In this document: positions 1 through 9,262 of the stretch, one piece after another
Layout of the letters: each line of letters opens with the position of its first letter
Position numbering within the stretch: position 1 is the stretch's first letter
DNA from: an uncultured Pelagibacteraceae bacterium
GTDB taxonomy: Bacteria > Pseudomonadota > Alphaproteobacteria > Pelagibacterales > Pelagibacteraceae
Assembly (NCBI GenBank): GCA_902588635.1
Contig: CACIPW010000005.1
Location: 1 to 44,269 of the forward strand
Length of the DNA: 44,269 bases
Direction: 5' to 3'
Notes under the pieces: model-generated
Database searches by the model: none
Told to the model about the DNA's origin: nothing
The model's input: the letters and a program-made list of their open reading frames with translations, nothing else
Made by a program: the position numbers and the translations under genes

Positions 1-177
1 GTTGATAACTTTTTCCTTATTAAAATTTACACCAAAAGGCTCGGAAATCTCTAAATTTTTAATTTTGAAAGTGCTGCCGCTTGATTTTGAAATTGAAATT
101 ATATTTATAAATAGAACGAAAGAAAAAAAAAATATATAAAGTTTAATCAAATTGTTTAATTTTTTTTTAAATTGCAT
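1..177 (-). CDS. Partial secreted protein, probably DUF2066 family
   Basis: An open frame of 59 codons starts at an ATG read on the minus strand at 177 and runs off the left edge. The first residues are basic (MQFKKKLNNLIK), followed by a hydrophobic stretch (LYIFFFSFVLFINIISIS), as in a signal peptide or membrane anchor. Then comes a segment with the pattern KIKNLEISEPFGVN. That pattern and the position beside purM recall DUF2066 proteins of alphaproteobacteria, which often sit next to purM. The family call is an inference from a short N-terminus. Its start codon is only 11 bp from the divergent purM start, so the two promoters must overlap the coding regions. Confidence 0.45.
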   Translation of the reverse strand, partial: MQFKKKLNNLIKLYIFFFSFVLFINIISISKSSGSTFKIKNLEISEPFGVNFNKEKVIN

Positions 178-188
178 ATTTTATACTA

Positions 189-1217
189 ATGAAAAAAGAT
201 AAATTTACATATCGAAAAAGTGGTGTAAACATAAACGCTGCTGATAATTTTGTTAAATTTATATCTAATATTTCAACAAAAAATAAGGGCAATAAAAAGT
301 TTAAAAATATAGGCGGTTTTGGATCAATTTCGGACATACCTAAAAGTTACAAAAGACCAAAAATTGTTGCCAGCACTGATGGAGTTGGTACCAAAATTGA
401 AATAGCTAACATTTTAAATAAATATAACACAATTGGCATTGATTTAGTTGCAATGTGTGTAAATGATTTAATTGTTCAGGGTGCCAGACCTTTAATATTT
501 CTAGATTACATATCCATCAATAAAATTGACCTTAAAAAACTAAAATCCATAATAAAAGGTATTAAAAAAGGGTGTGAAATTTCAGGCTGCCAATTGGTAG
601 GTGGTGAAACTGCTGAAATGCCAGGAACTTATGAAAAAGGAAAATTCGATATAGCTGGTTTCTCAGTTGGTATTGTTGATGAAAAAAAAATTCTGTACAA
701 AAAAAATATTAAAAAAAATGATCTTATTCTTGCTGTTCCATCAAGTGGAATCCATTCTAATGGCTATTCCTTAGTTAGAAATATAATTGTTAAAAAAAAA
801 ATTGATCTAAAAAAAAATAAATTTTTAAAAAAAGAACTAATAAAACCAACTAAAATTTATGTCAAAGAAGTTTTAAATTTAGTTAAAAATAATCTAATAA
901 CTGGATGCGCAAACATTACCGGCGGTGGAATAAAAGACAATGTAAAAAGAATTGTACCAGATGGACTTACAGCAAATATAGATTTAAATAAAATTAAAAC
1001 AAAAAAAATATTTAATTGGTTAAAAAAAAATAATGTAGATGATAGTGAGATGTTAAAAACTTTCAATTGTGGTGTCGGTTTTTGTCTGATCATCAAAGCC
1101 AAAAATATAACTAAAATTAAGAAATTTTTTAAAAAAAAATATGAACCATATTTGATAGGAAAAATAACTGCAGGTAAAAATAAGGTTAAATTAGATGAAA
1201 AAATTAACTGGTCCTAA
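189..1217 (+). CDS. purM: Phosphoribosylformylglycinamidine cyclo-ligase (AIR synthetase)
   Basis: PurM closes the imidazole ring of formylglycinamidine ribonucleotide, using ATP, to give aminoimidazole ribonucleotide in de novo purine synthesis. The 342-residue length is normal for the family. Family motifs are visible in order: GGFGS (42-46), STDGVGTK (62-69), the VNDL segment (91-94), GGETAEMPGTY (138-148), GIHSNGYSLVR and a glycine-rich ITGGG loop. The residue before ITGGG is Asn where many homologues have His. The 3' end overlaps purN by 23 bp, indicating translational coupling. The protein is rich in lysine and isoleucine, as expected from the base composition. Function is secure. Confidence 0.97.
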   Translation: MKKDKFTYRKSGVNINAADNFVKFISNISTKNKGNKKFKNIGGFGSISDIPKSYKRPKIVASTDGVGTKIEIANILNKYNTIGIDLVAMCVNDLIVQGARPLIFLDYISINKIDLKKLKSIIKGIKKGCEISGCQLVGGETAEMPGTYEKGKFDIAGFSVGIVDEKKILYKKNIKKNDLILAVPSSGIHSNGYSLVRNIIVKKKIDLKKNKFLKKELIKPTKIYVKEVLNLVKNNLITGCANITGGGIKDNVKRIVPDGLTANIDLNKIKTKKIFNWLKKNNVDDSEMLKTFNCGVGFCLIIKAKNITKIKKFFKKKYEPYLIGKITAGKNKVKLDEKINWS

Positions 1218-1773
1218 AAAAATAAAAACTGCAGTTTTTATCTCAGGAAAAGGAAGCAATTTAAATAATTTAATTAAATTTTCAAAATTTAAAAACTATC
1301 CATATTCCGTTGATTTAATAATTTCCAATACAAATAAAGCAAAGGGTTTAAAATATTCTAAAAAATATGGAATTGAAAAAAAAATAATTAGCTATGACAA
1401 AAAAGTAAAAAGCGATAAAAAAATCTTATATTTTTTAAAACAAAAAAAAATAAAACTAATTTGCCTTGCGGGATTTATGAAAATTCTATCGAGTAATTTT
1501 GTAAAAAAATTTAAAGGCAATATAATTAATATACATCCTTCATTGCTCCCAAAGTATAAAGGACTAAATAGTCATATTAGAGCTATAAAAAATGGAGAAA
1601 AATTTTCCGGTTGTTCAGTTCATCACGTTACATCAAAACTGGACTCGGGAAAAATAATTTTACAAAAAAAAGTAAAAATATCCAAAAAAGATACCGCTTT
1701 TTCATTGGCAAAAAAAGTTCTTAAAATAGAACATTTAATTTATCCAGCTGCTATTAAAAAAATTTTAAATTAA
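1195..1773 (+). CDS. purN: Phosphoribosylglycinamide formyltransferase
   Basis: PurN transfers a formyl group from 10-formyl-tetrahydrofolate to glycinamide ribonucleotide in purine synthesis. The 192-residue protein has the phosphate-binding SGKGSNL loop (17-23) and the catalytic triad positions: N112 and H114 in NIHPSLLP, and D150 in KLDSGKII. The start lies inside purM in another frame, and no other Met occurs before the conserved SGKGSNL. The stop codon overlaps the convergent ndk stop by 4 bp. PurM and PurN are commonly encoded together, so this is an ordinary two-gene operon fed by the folate C1 pool. Confidence 0.96.
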   Translation: MKKLTGPKKIKTAVFISGKGSNLNNLIKFSKFKNYPYSVDLIISNTNKAKGLKYSKKYGIEKKIISYDKKVKSDKKILYFLKQKKIKLICLAGFMKILSSNFVKKFKGNIINIHPSLLPKYKGLNSHIRAIKNGEKFSGCSVHHVTSKLDSGKIILQKKVKISKKDTAFSLAKKVLKIEHLIYPAAIKKILN

Positions 1774-2180
1774 TCTTTAAAGAAAAAATTAATTTCTACT
1801 TTTGCGTTATCAACGCTATCTGATCCATGAACGGAATTTTTATCGATTGATATTCCAAATTTTTTTCTAATTGTTCCTTCTTTTGCTTCTTTTGGATTTG
1901 TTGCGCCCATAAGTTCTCTGTTTGCTAAAACCGCATTTTCTTTTTCAAGTATCATTACTACAATTGGTCCTGATGATAAATAGGTGCATAAATCACTGTA
2001 AAATGGCTTTGTTTCATGAACTTTGTAAAATTGTTCTGCCTCAGGTTTCGTTACTTGAATTTTTTTCTCTTTAACAATTTTAAAACCTTTGTTACTAAAC
2101 ATTTCTTTAATTTTTCTATCCAAATTTCTCTCAACAGCATCTGGTTTTACAATTGATAGAGTTTGTTCTGTACTACTCAT
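1770..2180 (-). CDS. ndk: Nucleoside diphosphate kinase
   Basis: Ndk equilibrates nucleoside di- and triphosphates through a phospho-histidine. From the chosen start (MSSTEQTLSIVKPDAV) the protein has 136 residues, near the usual 140. The catalytic His is H118 in the VHGSDS motif, and NRELMGATNP and the GTIRKKFG segment are present. The frame can be extended five codons upstream, but a strong GGAGGA lies 5 nt before this ATG, which fixes the start. The gene begins inside the 3' end of pepA (8 bp overlap), so it is probably translated with it. Confidence 0.97.
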   Translation of the reverse strand: MSSTEQTLSIVKPDAVERNLDRKIKEMFSNKGFKIVKEKKIQVTKPEAEQFYKVHETKPFYSDLCTYLSSGPIVVMILEKENAVLANRELMGATNPKEAKEGTIRKKFGISIDKNSVHGSDSVDNAKVEINFFFKD

Positions 2181-3636
2181 AATTATCCTCCACAAATTGA
2201 TTTAACAATCTAACACCATAACCTGTGGCTCCACTTGGATTTAAAGCGCCTCCATATTTTGAAAAAGCCATTCCAGCTATATCTAGGTGAGCCCATGATG
2301 TTTTGTTTAAAATAAATCTTTGTAAAAACTGTGCTGCTGTTGTTGAACCAGCGCCCCCTACATAATTTATATTTTGCATATCTGCATTTTTTGAGTCCAT
2401 AAGTTTATCAAAGTTTTTGTGAAGAGGCATTCTCCATAATTTTTCATTAACTCTTTCACCAGCTTCAAGTAATTGTTTTGATAGTTTATCATCATTAGAA
2501 AAAAGCCCTGCATATTCTGAACCCAAAGAAACAATGATAGCACCAGTTAAAGTTGCTAAATCAACCATTAATTCAGGTTTAAATTTTTTTTCAGTAAAAG
2601 TTAAAGCGTCTGCTAAAACTAATCTACCTTCTGCGTCAGTATTTAATACTTCTATAGTTTTTCCACTATAAGATTTTACAATATCGCCGGGTCTTTGAGC
2701 ATTTCCGCTTACCATATTCTCAACAAGACCTACAACACCAACTGCATTAATTTTTGCTTTTCTTAAAGCTAAAGTTTTCATTAAACCTACTACAGCAGCT
2801 GAGCCCGCCATATCATAAGTCATATCTTCCATAAATTTTGCAGGTTTTAGCGAGTAACCACCAGTATCAAAACAGACTCCTTTTCCAACAAATGCTAAAG
2901 GTTTTGATTTTGATTTATTTCCTTTCCATTCAACAGTTACAAGATAAGAACCTCTTATGCTTCCCTGCCCAACTCCTAATAAAGCATTACATCCTAATTT
3001 CTTTAATTTTTTTTGATCATAAACTGTAACTTTTAATCCATACTTTTTTAACTTAATCAATCTTTTTGCATATTCATCTGGATGTAAAATGTTCCCAGGT
3101 TCTGAAACTAGGTCTCTTGTAAAAAATGTTCCCTCTTCTAAAGCTTTAAATTTTAATTTATTTTTTAATGCTAAAGCACTTTGTTTTCCAATTAAACTGA
3201 TTGTTGTAACATTTTTAATTTTTTTCGTTTTATATATATTAAATTCATAAGATTTTAATTTGAGTCCATGAACAAAACGACCAATAAAATCTTTTCCTGG
3301 TTTATTTTTTACGCTTTCCGAATGTATAGAAAGATTTTGAATTTTGTTTTTTTTAATAAAGCTATAAAATTGTGCCCCTAAATTTTCTACTCCTGAGCCT
3401 TTTATATTTTTTTTAATAGATATTATAATTACTGTAGATATATGATTTAGGTTAAATGAAATAATATTTTCTTTAGTGTTTTCTTTATTTTTTAAAATTT
3501 TTTCAATATATGAAGTCTCATTTTTTGAAAAATAAGCACTTAGATTTTTTACTTGAAATTTATCATCTCCAAATAAAGCAAATACTCCTGAACTACTCGA
3601 TTTAGCCTTATTTATATAGATAACTTGAACACTCAT
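2173..3636 (-). CDS. pepA: Leucyl aminopeptidase (M17 family)
   Basis: A cytosolic two-metal aminopeptidase that releases N-terminal residues from peptides; in some bacteria PepA also binds DNA. The 487 residues comprise a divergent N-terminal half and a conserved catalytic C-terminal half. Metal and active-site residues are visible: K252 and D257 in VGKGVCFDTGG, D275 in MTYDMAGSA, and D334 and E336 in the signature NTDAEGR (332-338). The gene is first in a two-gene minus-strand unit with ndk and starts 46 bp from the divergent lptF. A pepA-lptF divergent arrangement is common in proteobacteria and supports both calls. Confidence 0.96.
   Translation of the reverse strand: MSVQVIYINKAKSSSSGVFALFGDDKFQVKNLSAYFSKNETSYIEKILKNKENTKENIISFNLNHISTVIIISIKKNIKGSGVENLGAQFYSFIKKNKIQNLSIHSESVKNKPGKDFIGRFVHGLKLKSYEFNIYKTKKIKNVTTISLIGKQSALALKNKLKFKALEEGTFFTRDLVSEPGNILHPDEYAKRLIKLKKYGLKVTVYDQKKLKKLGCNALLGVGQGSIRGSYLVTVEWKGNKSKSKPLAFVGKGVCFDTGGYSLKPAKFMEDMTYDMAGSAAVVGLMKTLALRKAKINAVGVVGLVENMVSGNAQRPGDIVKSYSGKTIEVLNTDAEGRLVLADALTFTEKKFKPELMVDLATLTGAIIVSLGSEYAGLFSNDDKLSKQLLEAGERVNEKLWRMPLHKNFDKLMDSKNADMQNINYVGGAGSTTAAQFLQRFILNKTSWAHLDIAGMAFSKYGGALNPSGATGYGVRLLNQFVEDNYE
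2186..2191 (-). promoter_or_regulatory. Ribosome binding site of ndk
   Basis: Read on the minus strand this is GGAGGA, five bases before the ndk ATG at 2180. It lies inside the last codons of pepA. It selects the MSSTEQ start over the in-frame upstream codon. Confidence 0.8.
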
Positions 3637-3682
3637 TGATTTTTGAATATATACTTATAGTTGAAAAGGTTTATAGATTATA

Positions 3683-4834
3683 ATGATGAATTTCAACGAA
3701 AAAATCGTCTTCAGAAAGTTTTTATCTGATAACACTTATTTTTTCTTGCTTTGTGCAATGAGTCTAAGCCTAATAGTGTGGATTATACAGGCGGTAAATT
3801 TCTTAGATTTTATATCAGAAGATGGTCATAGCTTTGATATATATTTCTATTTTACAGTATTAAATTTTCCTAAAATTTTTAAAAATATTTTACCATTTAT
3901 TTTTTTTATATCATTATTTTACACTATATCAAAATATGAAGAAAATAATGAACTTAAAATTTTTTGGATAAATGGAATCAATAAAATTAAATTTACAAAC
4001 GTATTAATCAAATACACTTTGTTATTTTTTATATTACAAATATTTTTATCTTCTTTGTTAAGTCCTGTCCTGCAAACCCAAGCAAGATCATATTTAAAAA
4101 GTTCAAATATGGACTTTTTTCCATCTTTATTACAAGAAAAAAAATTTATCGATACTGTCGATAGACTTACAATTTTCATTGAAAAAAAAAACTCAAGTGG
4201 AGAGTTTGAAAACATTTTTTTAAAAGACGAAATGGGAAGTAATAAATCACAAATTATTGTTGCAAAAAAAGGTTTTTTAAAAGAAATAAATAACACAAGA
4301 AAATTATTGTTATTGGAAGGAAAATTTTTTAATACAGATAAAAATAAAACAACTGTATTTAATTTTTCTCAAACTGAATTTGATTTGTCCAATTATGTTA
4401 CCAAATCTATTACCCACCCTAAGGTACAAGAGTTAAGTACTATTTTTCTTCTTAATTGTAATTATTCTTTTTACATAGATAAAATTAAAATCAGATATTA
4501 CAAATATAAAAATGTAAATATACTTTGCAATGAAGAATATGTTAAAGAGATAAATCAAGAGTTATTTGATAGATTGATTAAACCAATATATTTATTTTTA
4601 ATTGCAATAATTTCATGTTTTTTACTTACCAAGTATAAAGAAAGTCATAAATATAGATTACACAAATCATATATTTTTTCTTTTGGAATAATGTTGATAA
4701 TATTTTCAGAAATGTCTGTTAACTACGCAGGAAAAAGTTTAAGTGCTACAATTATATTTTACACCATGCCCTTAGTTTTGATTTTTCTTAGTTATTTAAA
4801 TTTAAGAAGTAAATTAATTTATAAAAAAAAATAA
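3683..4834 (+). CDS. lptF: LPS export ABC permease LptF
   Basis: An inner-membrane YjgP/YjgQ-family permease that, with LptG and the ATPase LptB, extracts lipopolysaccharide and drives it through the LptC-LptA bridge to the outer membrane. Membrane segments are seen at roughly 17-40, 55-80 and 97-120 and three near the C-terminus (about 295-375). They flank a hydrophilic central periplasmic domain, the usual six-TM LptF plan. The 383-residue length fits. Two adjacent ATGs (3683, 3686) are possible starts. One base separates its stop from lptG, so the genes form an operon. LptF and LptG are assigned by order (first is LptF in most proteobacteria). Confidence 0.9.
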   Translation: MMNFNEKIVFRKFLSDNTYFFLLCAMSLSLIVWIIQAVNFLDFISEDGHSFDIYFYFTVLNFPKIFKNILPFIFFISLFYTISKYEENNELKIFWINGINKIKFTNVLIKYTLLFFILQIFLSSLLSPVLQTQARSYLKSSNMDFFPSLLQEKKFIDTVDRLTIFIEKKNSSGEFENIFLKDEMGSNKSQIIVAKKGFLKEINNTRKLLLLEGKFFNTDKNKTTVFNFSQTEFDLSNYVTKSITHPKVQELSTIFLLNCNYSFYIDKIKIRYYKYKNVNILCNEEYVKEINQELFDRLIKPIYLFLIAIISCFLLTKYKESHKYRLHKSYIFSFGIMLIIFSEMSVNYAGKSLSATIIFYTMPLVLIFLSYLNLRSKLIYKKK

Positions 4835-4835
4835 T

Positions 4836-5918
4836 ATGCTAGCGATTTATCAAAGACATTTAATTAATTCATTTTTCAAATCTATAGGAATAGTTACAAT
4901 AATTTTTTTTTCTATCACAGTAATCCTAAATATATTTGAAGAAGTTAGCTTTTTTAAAAACGTTGAAGATGTAAATTTTACATTACCAATTTTTCTAACT
5001 ATTTTAAATTCACCTTCGGTAATTTTCGATGCATTTCCATTTGTATTTTTAATTTCAACTCTTTATTTTTTTTCTGAAATTATTGACAAAAATGAATTAA
5101 ATATTTACAAAAATTATGGATTAACAAATTTTGATATAATTAAAATTATTACGGTAACTAGTTTTATAACTGGTATTTTTATTGTTTTAATCTTTTACAA
5201 TATATCTGCAAATCTCAAATTTTTATATCTGGATATTAAAAATAATTTTGCAAAAGATGATAAATATTTAGCAGTAATTACTTCGAATGGTCTGTGGATT
5301 AAAGATGAAACGGAAAAAAACATTAACTTGATTAATGCTGAAAAAATTGAAGATAATTTCTTAAAAAATGTAATAATAACTGAATTTGATTTAAACTTTA
5401 AATTCAAAAGAATAATAAGTGCTGAAAAAGTTGATATTCAAAAAAAATCCTGGGTAATTAACAACCCTTTGGTAACAAATGAAAACGAAACTACACACAA
5501 AGAAAACAAAATTATTTTTAAAACAAATTTTAATAAAGAAAAAATATCGGGTTTATTTTCAAATTTATCTTCATTAAATATCTTGGATTTAGAAGATTTA
5601 AAAAAAGACTACAAAACCTTAGGATATTCAACAATATTACTTAGTGCACATCAACTAAAACTCTACTCTTATCCTGTTTATTTGGCAATAATGGTATGTC
5701 TGTCGTCAATCCTAATGTTCAACGTTAAACACAATAGATCAAAGATTTTCAATTTAATCTTTGGAATATTTATTTCAGTAATTATCTACTATGTAAATTT
5801 CTTTTTTAAGTTGCTTACTGAAAGCGAAAAAATTCCAATAAACGTTTCTGTATGGGCACCACAGATCGTTTTGTTATTAATCTCCTGTATTGGCTTGGTA
5901 AAAATAAATGAAAAATAA
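4836..5918 (+). CDS. lptG: LPS export ABC permease LptG
   Basis: The second YjgP/YjgQ permease of the Lpt machine, partner of LptF. It has 360 residues, with membrane helices around 12-35, 50-75, 97-120 and a C-terminal group (about 265-355), and a periplasmic middle domain. The conserved early segment near DAFPFVFLISTLYFFS is typical of the family. It starts one base after lptF and its last 11 bp overlap lptD, so lptF-lptG-lptD are probably co-translated. The ATPase gene lptB and lptA/lptC are not in the window. Confidence 0.9.
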   Translation: MLAIYQRHLINSFFKSIGIVTIIFFSITVILNIFEEVSFFKNVEDVNFTLPIFLTILNSPSVIFDAFPFVFLISTLYFFSEIIDKNELNIYKNYGLTNFDIIKIITVTSFITGIFIVLIFYNISANLKFLYLDIKNNFAKDDKYLAVITSNGLWIKDETEKNINLINAEKIEDNFLKNVIITEFDLNFKFKRIISAEKVDIQKKSWVINNPLVTNENETTHKENKIIFKTNFNKEKISGLFSNLSSLNILDLEDLKKDYKTLGYSTILLSAHQLKLYSYPVYLAIMVCLSSILMFNVKHNRSKIFNLIFGIFISVIIYYVNFFFKLLTESEKIPINVSVWAPQIVLLLISCIGLVKINEK

Positions 5919-8307
5919 TATTTTAACTTTTTTTATTTTTATATTTTTCGTATCTTTTTTTCTTAAAGGTGAAGCAATAAGCCAAGAATTGCAATTAAGT
6001 GCTACGGAAATTCAATCTTTAGAAAAGGGAAATAAAATAATAGCAAAAAATGGTGTTGAAATTAAAGATCCTAAAGGAATAATAATTAAAGCTGATCAAG
6101 CAGAATATGATAAAATTCAATCAGTAATAAAGGTAAAACACAATGTTAATATAACAGACATTGTAAATAATAATGAATTGTTTACCAATGAAGCTATTTA
6201 TTTTGTAAATGAAAACAAAATTATTTCTAAAAATGAAACTGTTATAAAAACCGAAGGAAAATACACTGTAGATACTTCGGATATTACTTATGACAGAAAC
6301 TTAAAAGAAATATTCTCTAAAAACAAAACTATAGTTCAAGATAAACATAATAATATACTAAGTTCAAATAATTTTGAAATGTCAATGAAAAACAAAATAC
6401 TTGAAGCTAAAAATGTTAATCTAATTGATAATCAATTAAACAAATATAGTTTTGAAATAGCAAAACTAAATCTAGCAACTGATGAAATTGTTGGAAAAGA
6501 TTTGTCAATAAAATTTAATAAGAAATACTTTGGAATAAATAATGAACCAAGACTTAAAGCTAATGCGGTTATTATCGATGAAAAAGAATCAAGTTTTAAA
6601 AAAGGTGTTTTTACGATTTGCAAAAAAAGAAAAGATAAGTGCCCACCGTGGGAGATTTCAGCACAAGAAATAAAACATGATAAAACTGAAAAATTAATTC
6701 ATTATAAAAATGCTTGGTTAAAAGTTTACGACAAACCAGTTTTGTATTTTCCAAAATTTTTTCACCCAGATCCAACTGTTAAAAGGCAGTCTGGATTTTT
6801 AATGCCAGTTTTGGCTGCTTCTAGCAATGTTGGAAATTATCTTTCAATTCCATATTTTTATGTAATATCAGACAATAAAGACTTAACATTTACACCTAGA
6901 TTTTACGATAAACAAAAGACAATTTACCAAACTGAATATAGACAAGCTAACAAAGATTCATACCATCAAATAGATTTCAGTGTTTTGAGTGAATCATTTC
7001 TCCTTGAAGCTAATAAAACAAAAGGAAGTCACTTTTTTACAAAATCAAGTTTTGATACTGATATAAGTTTTTTTAAAAATTCAAAAGTTGACTTAACAGT
7101 GCAACAAGTTACCCAGGATACTTATCTAAAAACACATAAATTAAAATCTCCTTTGATAACATCTACATCCGTACTGAACTCTAAAATCATGTTAGAGGGT
7201 TCTAATGAAAATTTAGATTTAAATATTTCTTCAGAAATTTTTGAGGACTTAGCCAAAGAAGATAGTGATAGATATGAGTATATTTTTCCAAGTTATACTT
7301 TAACCAAATACTTAGAAAATAATTTGGATGGTGATTTAACATTTACATCAAGCGGAAACAATAGGGTTTATGACACAAACGTTAATAAAAGATCTATGAC
7401 AAATGATTTATATTTTAACTCTTTAAAAAATATTAGCAAAAATGGTTTTGTAAGTAATTATGAATTTTTATTAAAAAATCATAACTCTGACAGTAAAAAC
7501 TCAAAAGATTCAAAGAATAAATTAGAACAAAATTTACAATCAATAATTAAATATCGGATCGAATATCCACTTAGAAAAGAAGGTGTTAAATTTGATAGAG
7601 TTTTAACTCCTATTTTATCAGCAAGATTTAGCCCTAATAAAACAAAGGATATTGGAACTGCTGACAGGACAATTGATTACAATAATATTTTTTCGATTAA
7701 TAGAATTGGTGATGGGAGCACTGTTGAAAGTGGTCAGTCAATCACTTTAGGTAGCGAATTTAAAACATTTGATAAACTTGCTAATGAAATCTTTTCACTA
7801 AATTTGGCAACAATGTTTAGAGACGAAGAAAATCTAGATCTTCCAGAAAAAAGTACTCTAAGCAGAAAAACATCAAATATTGTTGGGGAAATGTTTTTTA
7901 AACCAAAAGAATTTATTGATTTAAAATATAATTTTTCTCTAGATAACGACATGCAAACTCTTAATTACAACTTTATAGATGCCACATTTAGTGTTAATAA
8001 TTTTGTTACATCTTTTGAGTTTTTAGAAAAAAATAATATTATAGGTGAAGAAAGTTACCTTGCAAATAAAACAACTTTTAATTTTGATGAAAATAACTCT
8101 TTATCTTTAAACACAAGAAAAAATAAACAACTGGATGTTAATGAGTATTACAATTTAATATATGAATATAGAAATGATTGTTTAAAAGCAGCAATTGAGT
8201 ATAAAAAAGATTATTACGAAGATAGAGATCTTAAACCTGACGAACAAATTTTCTTTTCACTTACAATTATGCCTTTTGGAGCTGCCAATTCTCCAAATTT
8301 AAAATAA
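5908..8307 (+). CDS. lptD: LPS-assembly outer-membrane protein LptD
   Basis: LptD forms the outer-membrane beta-barrel that, plugged by LptE, inserts LPS into the outer leaflet. The 799-residue protein begins with a signal peptide (about residues 1-25, ending near GEAIS). An OstA/LptA-like beta-jellyroll follows, then a transition segment with YFPKFFHPDPTVKRQSGFLMP-type residues characteristic of alphaproteobacterial LptD. A long barrel-like C-terminal half ends near the stop. Cysteines are few (two in the CKKRKDKC segment and one near the C-terminus), so any disulfide pattern differs from the four-Cys E. coli protein. The start overlaps lptG by 11 bp. Confidence 0.93.
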   Translation: MKNNILTFFIFIFFVSFFLKGEAISQELQLSATEIQSLEKGNKIIAKNGVEIKDPKGIIIKADQAEYDKIQSVIKVKHNVNITDIVNNNELFTNEAIYFVNENKIISKNETVIKTEGKYTVDTSDITYDRNLKEIFSKNKTIVQDKHNNILSSNNFEMSMKNKILEAKNVNLIDNQLNKYSFEIAKLNLATDEIVGKDLSIKFNKKYFGINNEPRLKANAVIIDEKESSFKKGVFTICKKRKDKCPPWEISAQEIKHDKTEKLIHYKNAWLKVYDKPVLYFPKFFHPDPTVKRQSGFLMPVLAASSNVGNYLSIPYFYVISDNKDLTFTPRFYDKQKTIYQTEYRQANKDSYHQIDFSVLSESFLLEANKTKGSHFFTKSSFDTDISFFKNSKVDLTVQQVTQDTYLKTHKLKSPLITSTSVLNSKIMLEGSNENLDLNISSEIFEDLAKEDSDRYEYIFPSYTLTKYLENNLDGDLTFTSSGNNRVYDTNVNKRSMTNDLYFNSLKNISKNGFVSNYEFLLKNHNSDSKNSKDSKNKLEQNLQSIIKYRIEYPLRKEGVKFDRVLTPILSARFSPNKTKDIGTADRTIDYNNIFSINRIGDGSTVESGQSITLGSEFKTFDKLANEIFSLNLATMFRDEENLDLPEKSTLSRKTSNIVGEMFFKPKEFIDLKYNFSLDNDMQTLNYNFIDATFSVNNFVTSFEFLEKNNIIGEESYLANKTTFNFDENNSLSLNTRKNKQLDVNEYYNLIYEYRNDCLKAAIEYKKDYYEDRDLKPDEQIFFSLTIMPFGAANSPNLK

Positions 8308-8308
8308 G

Positions 8309-9262
8309 ATGAATAAAATAAAAGCCAATTTAATTGTATTTAGTATATTTTTTTTATTTATTTTTAATAACACATTAAATGCTGAATCAAATTTTTACAT
8401 TGTAACAAAAGTAGATAATGAAATAATAACAAATATAGACATTGTTCAAGAAGCGAATTATTTAGTTGCATTAAATAATGATTTAAGAAAAATTGATAAA
8501 AATTCCTTGTTTAATTTAGCAAAAAATTCTCTTATTAGAGAAAAAATTAAAAGAAATGAATTAAATAAATATAATCAGTATAAATTATTTACAAATAAAG
8601 ATGATATTTTAGAAAAACTTATTGAAAATTTCTATAAAAATTTAAATCTTAAAGATATAAATGAATTTAAAAATTATTTAACAAAGTATAATTTAGATTT
8701 ATCCAGCGTGGAAGATAAAATTAAAACAGAAATTTTGTGGAATCGGCATATCTATACTAAATATGCAAATCAAATTAATATAAACCAAGAAGAGTTAAAA
8801 AAAAAAGTCGAACAAAATAAATATGTAGATAACAAAGTTACAAAGTATTTATTGTCAGAAATATTGTTTTCTATAGAAAATAAAGAAGATTTTGAAATGA
8901 AAAATATTGAAATCAGAAAAAAGATTAAAGAAAACGGATTTAAAACGGCAGCAAATATTTATAGTATATCTGATACAGCAAAATTTGGTGGGAGAATTGG
9001 ATTTGTGGATGAAAGGCAACTTTCAAAAAATATTCTATATCAAATAAAATCCATTAAACTTGGAGAAATAACCAATACAATTAATGTTCCAAGTGGACAT
9101 TTAATTTTAAAGTTAGATGAGGTTGTTATTGAAGAATTTAAAAAAGATTTAAAAAAAGAGTTAGATAATTTAATTAGATTTGAAACTGACAGACAATTAA
9201 ATCAATATTCAATTATCTATTTTAATAAAATAAAATTAAACTCAAAAATAAGTGATGAATAA
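8309..9262 (+). CDS. surA: SurA-like periplasmic chaperone / peptidyl-prolyl isomerase
   Basis: A periplasmic chaperone expected to escort outer-membrane proteins such as LptD. The 317 residues contain a signal peptide (1-25, cleaved near LNAES), a SurA_N-like helical region and one parvulin-like segment (about 170-275, with GGRIGFVDERQLS and GEITNTINVPSGHLILKLDEV). E. coli SurA has two parvulin domains, so this is a shorter single-domain form. It begins one base after the lptD stop and overlaps pdxA. The lptD-surA-pdxA-rsmA order is the classic proteobacterial arrangement and strongly supports the name. Confidence 0.88.
   Translation: MNKIKANLIVFSIFFLFIFNNTLNAESNFYIVTKVDNEIITNIDIVQEANYLVALNNDLRKIDKNSLFNLAKNSLIREKIKRNELNKYNQYKLFTNKDDILEKLIENFYKNLNLKDINEFKNYLTKYNLDLSSVEDKIKTEILWNRHIYTKYANQININQEELKKKVEQNKYVDNKVTKYLLSEILFSIENKEDFEMKNIEIRKKIKENGFKTAANIYSISDTAKFGGRIGFVDERQLSKNILYQIKSIKLGEITNTINVPSGHLILKLDEVVIEEFKKDLKKELDNLIRFETDRQLNQYSIIYFNKIKLNSKISDE

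Noticed and set aside
857-1102. An 81-residue antisense frame in purM
   Set aside because: It lies wholly inside a well-conserved purM and has no domain-like features.
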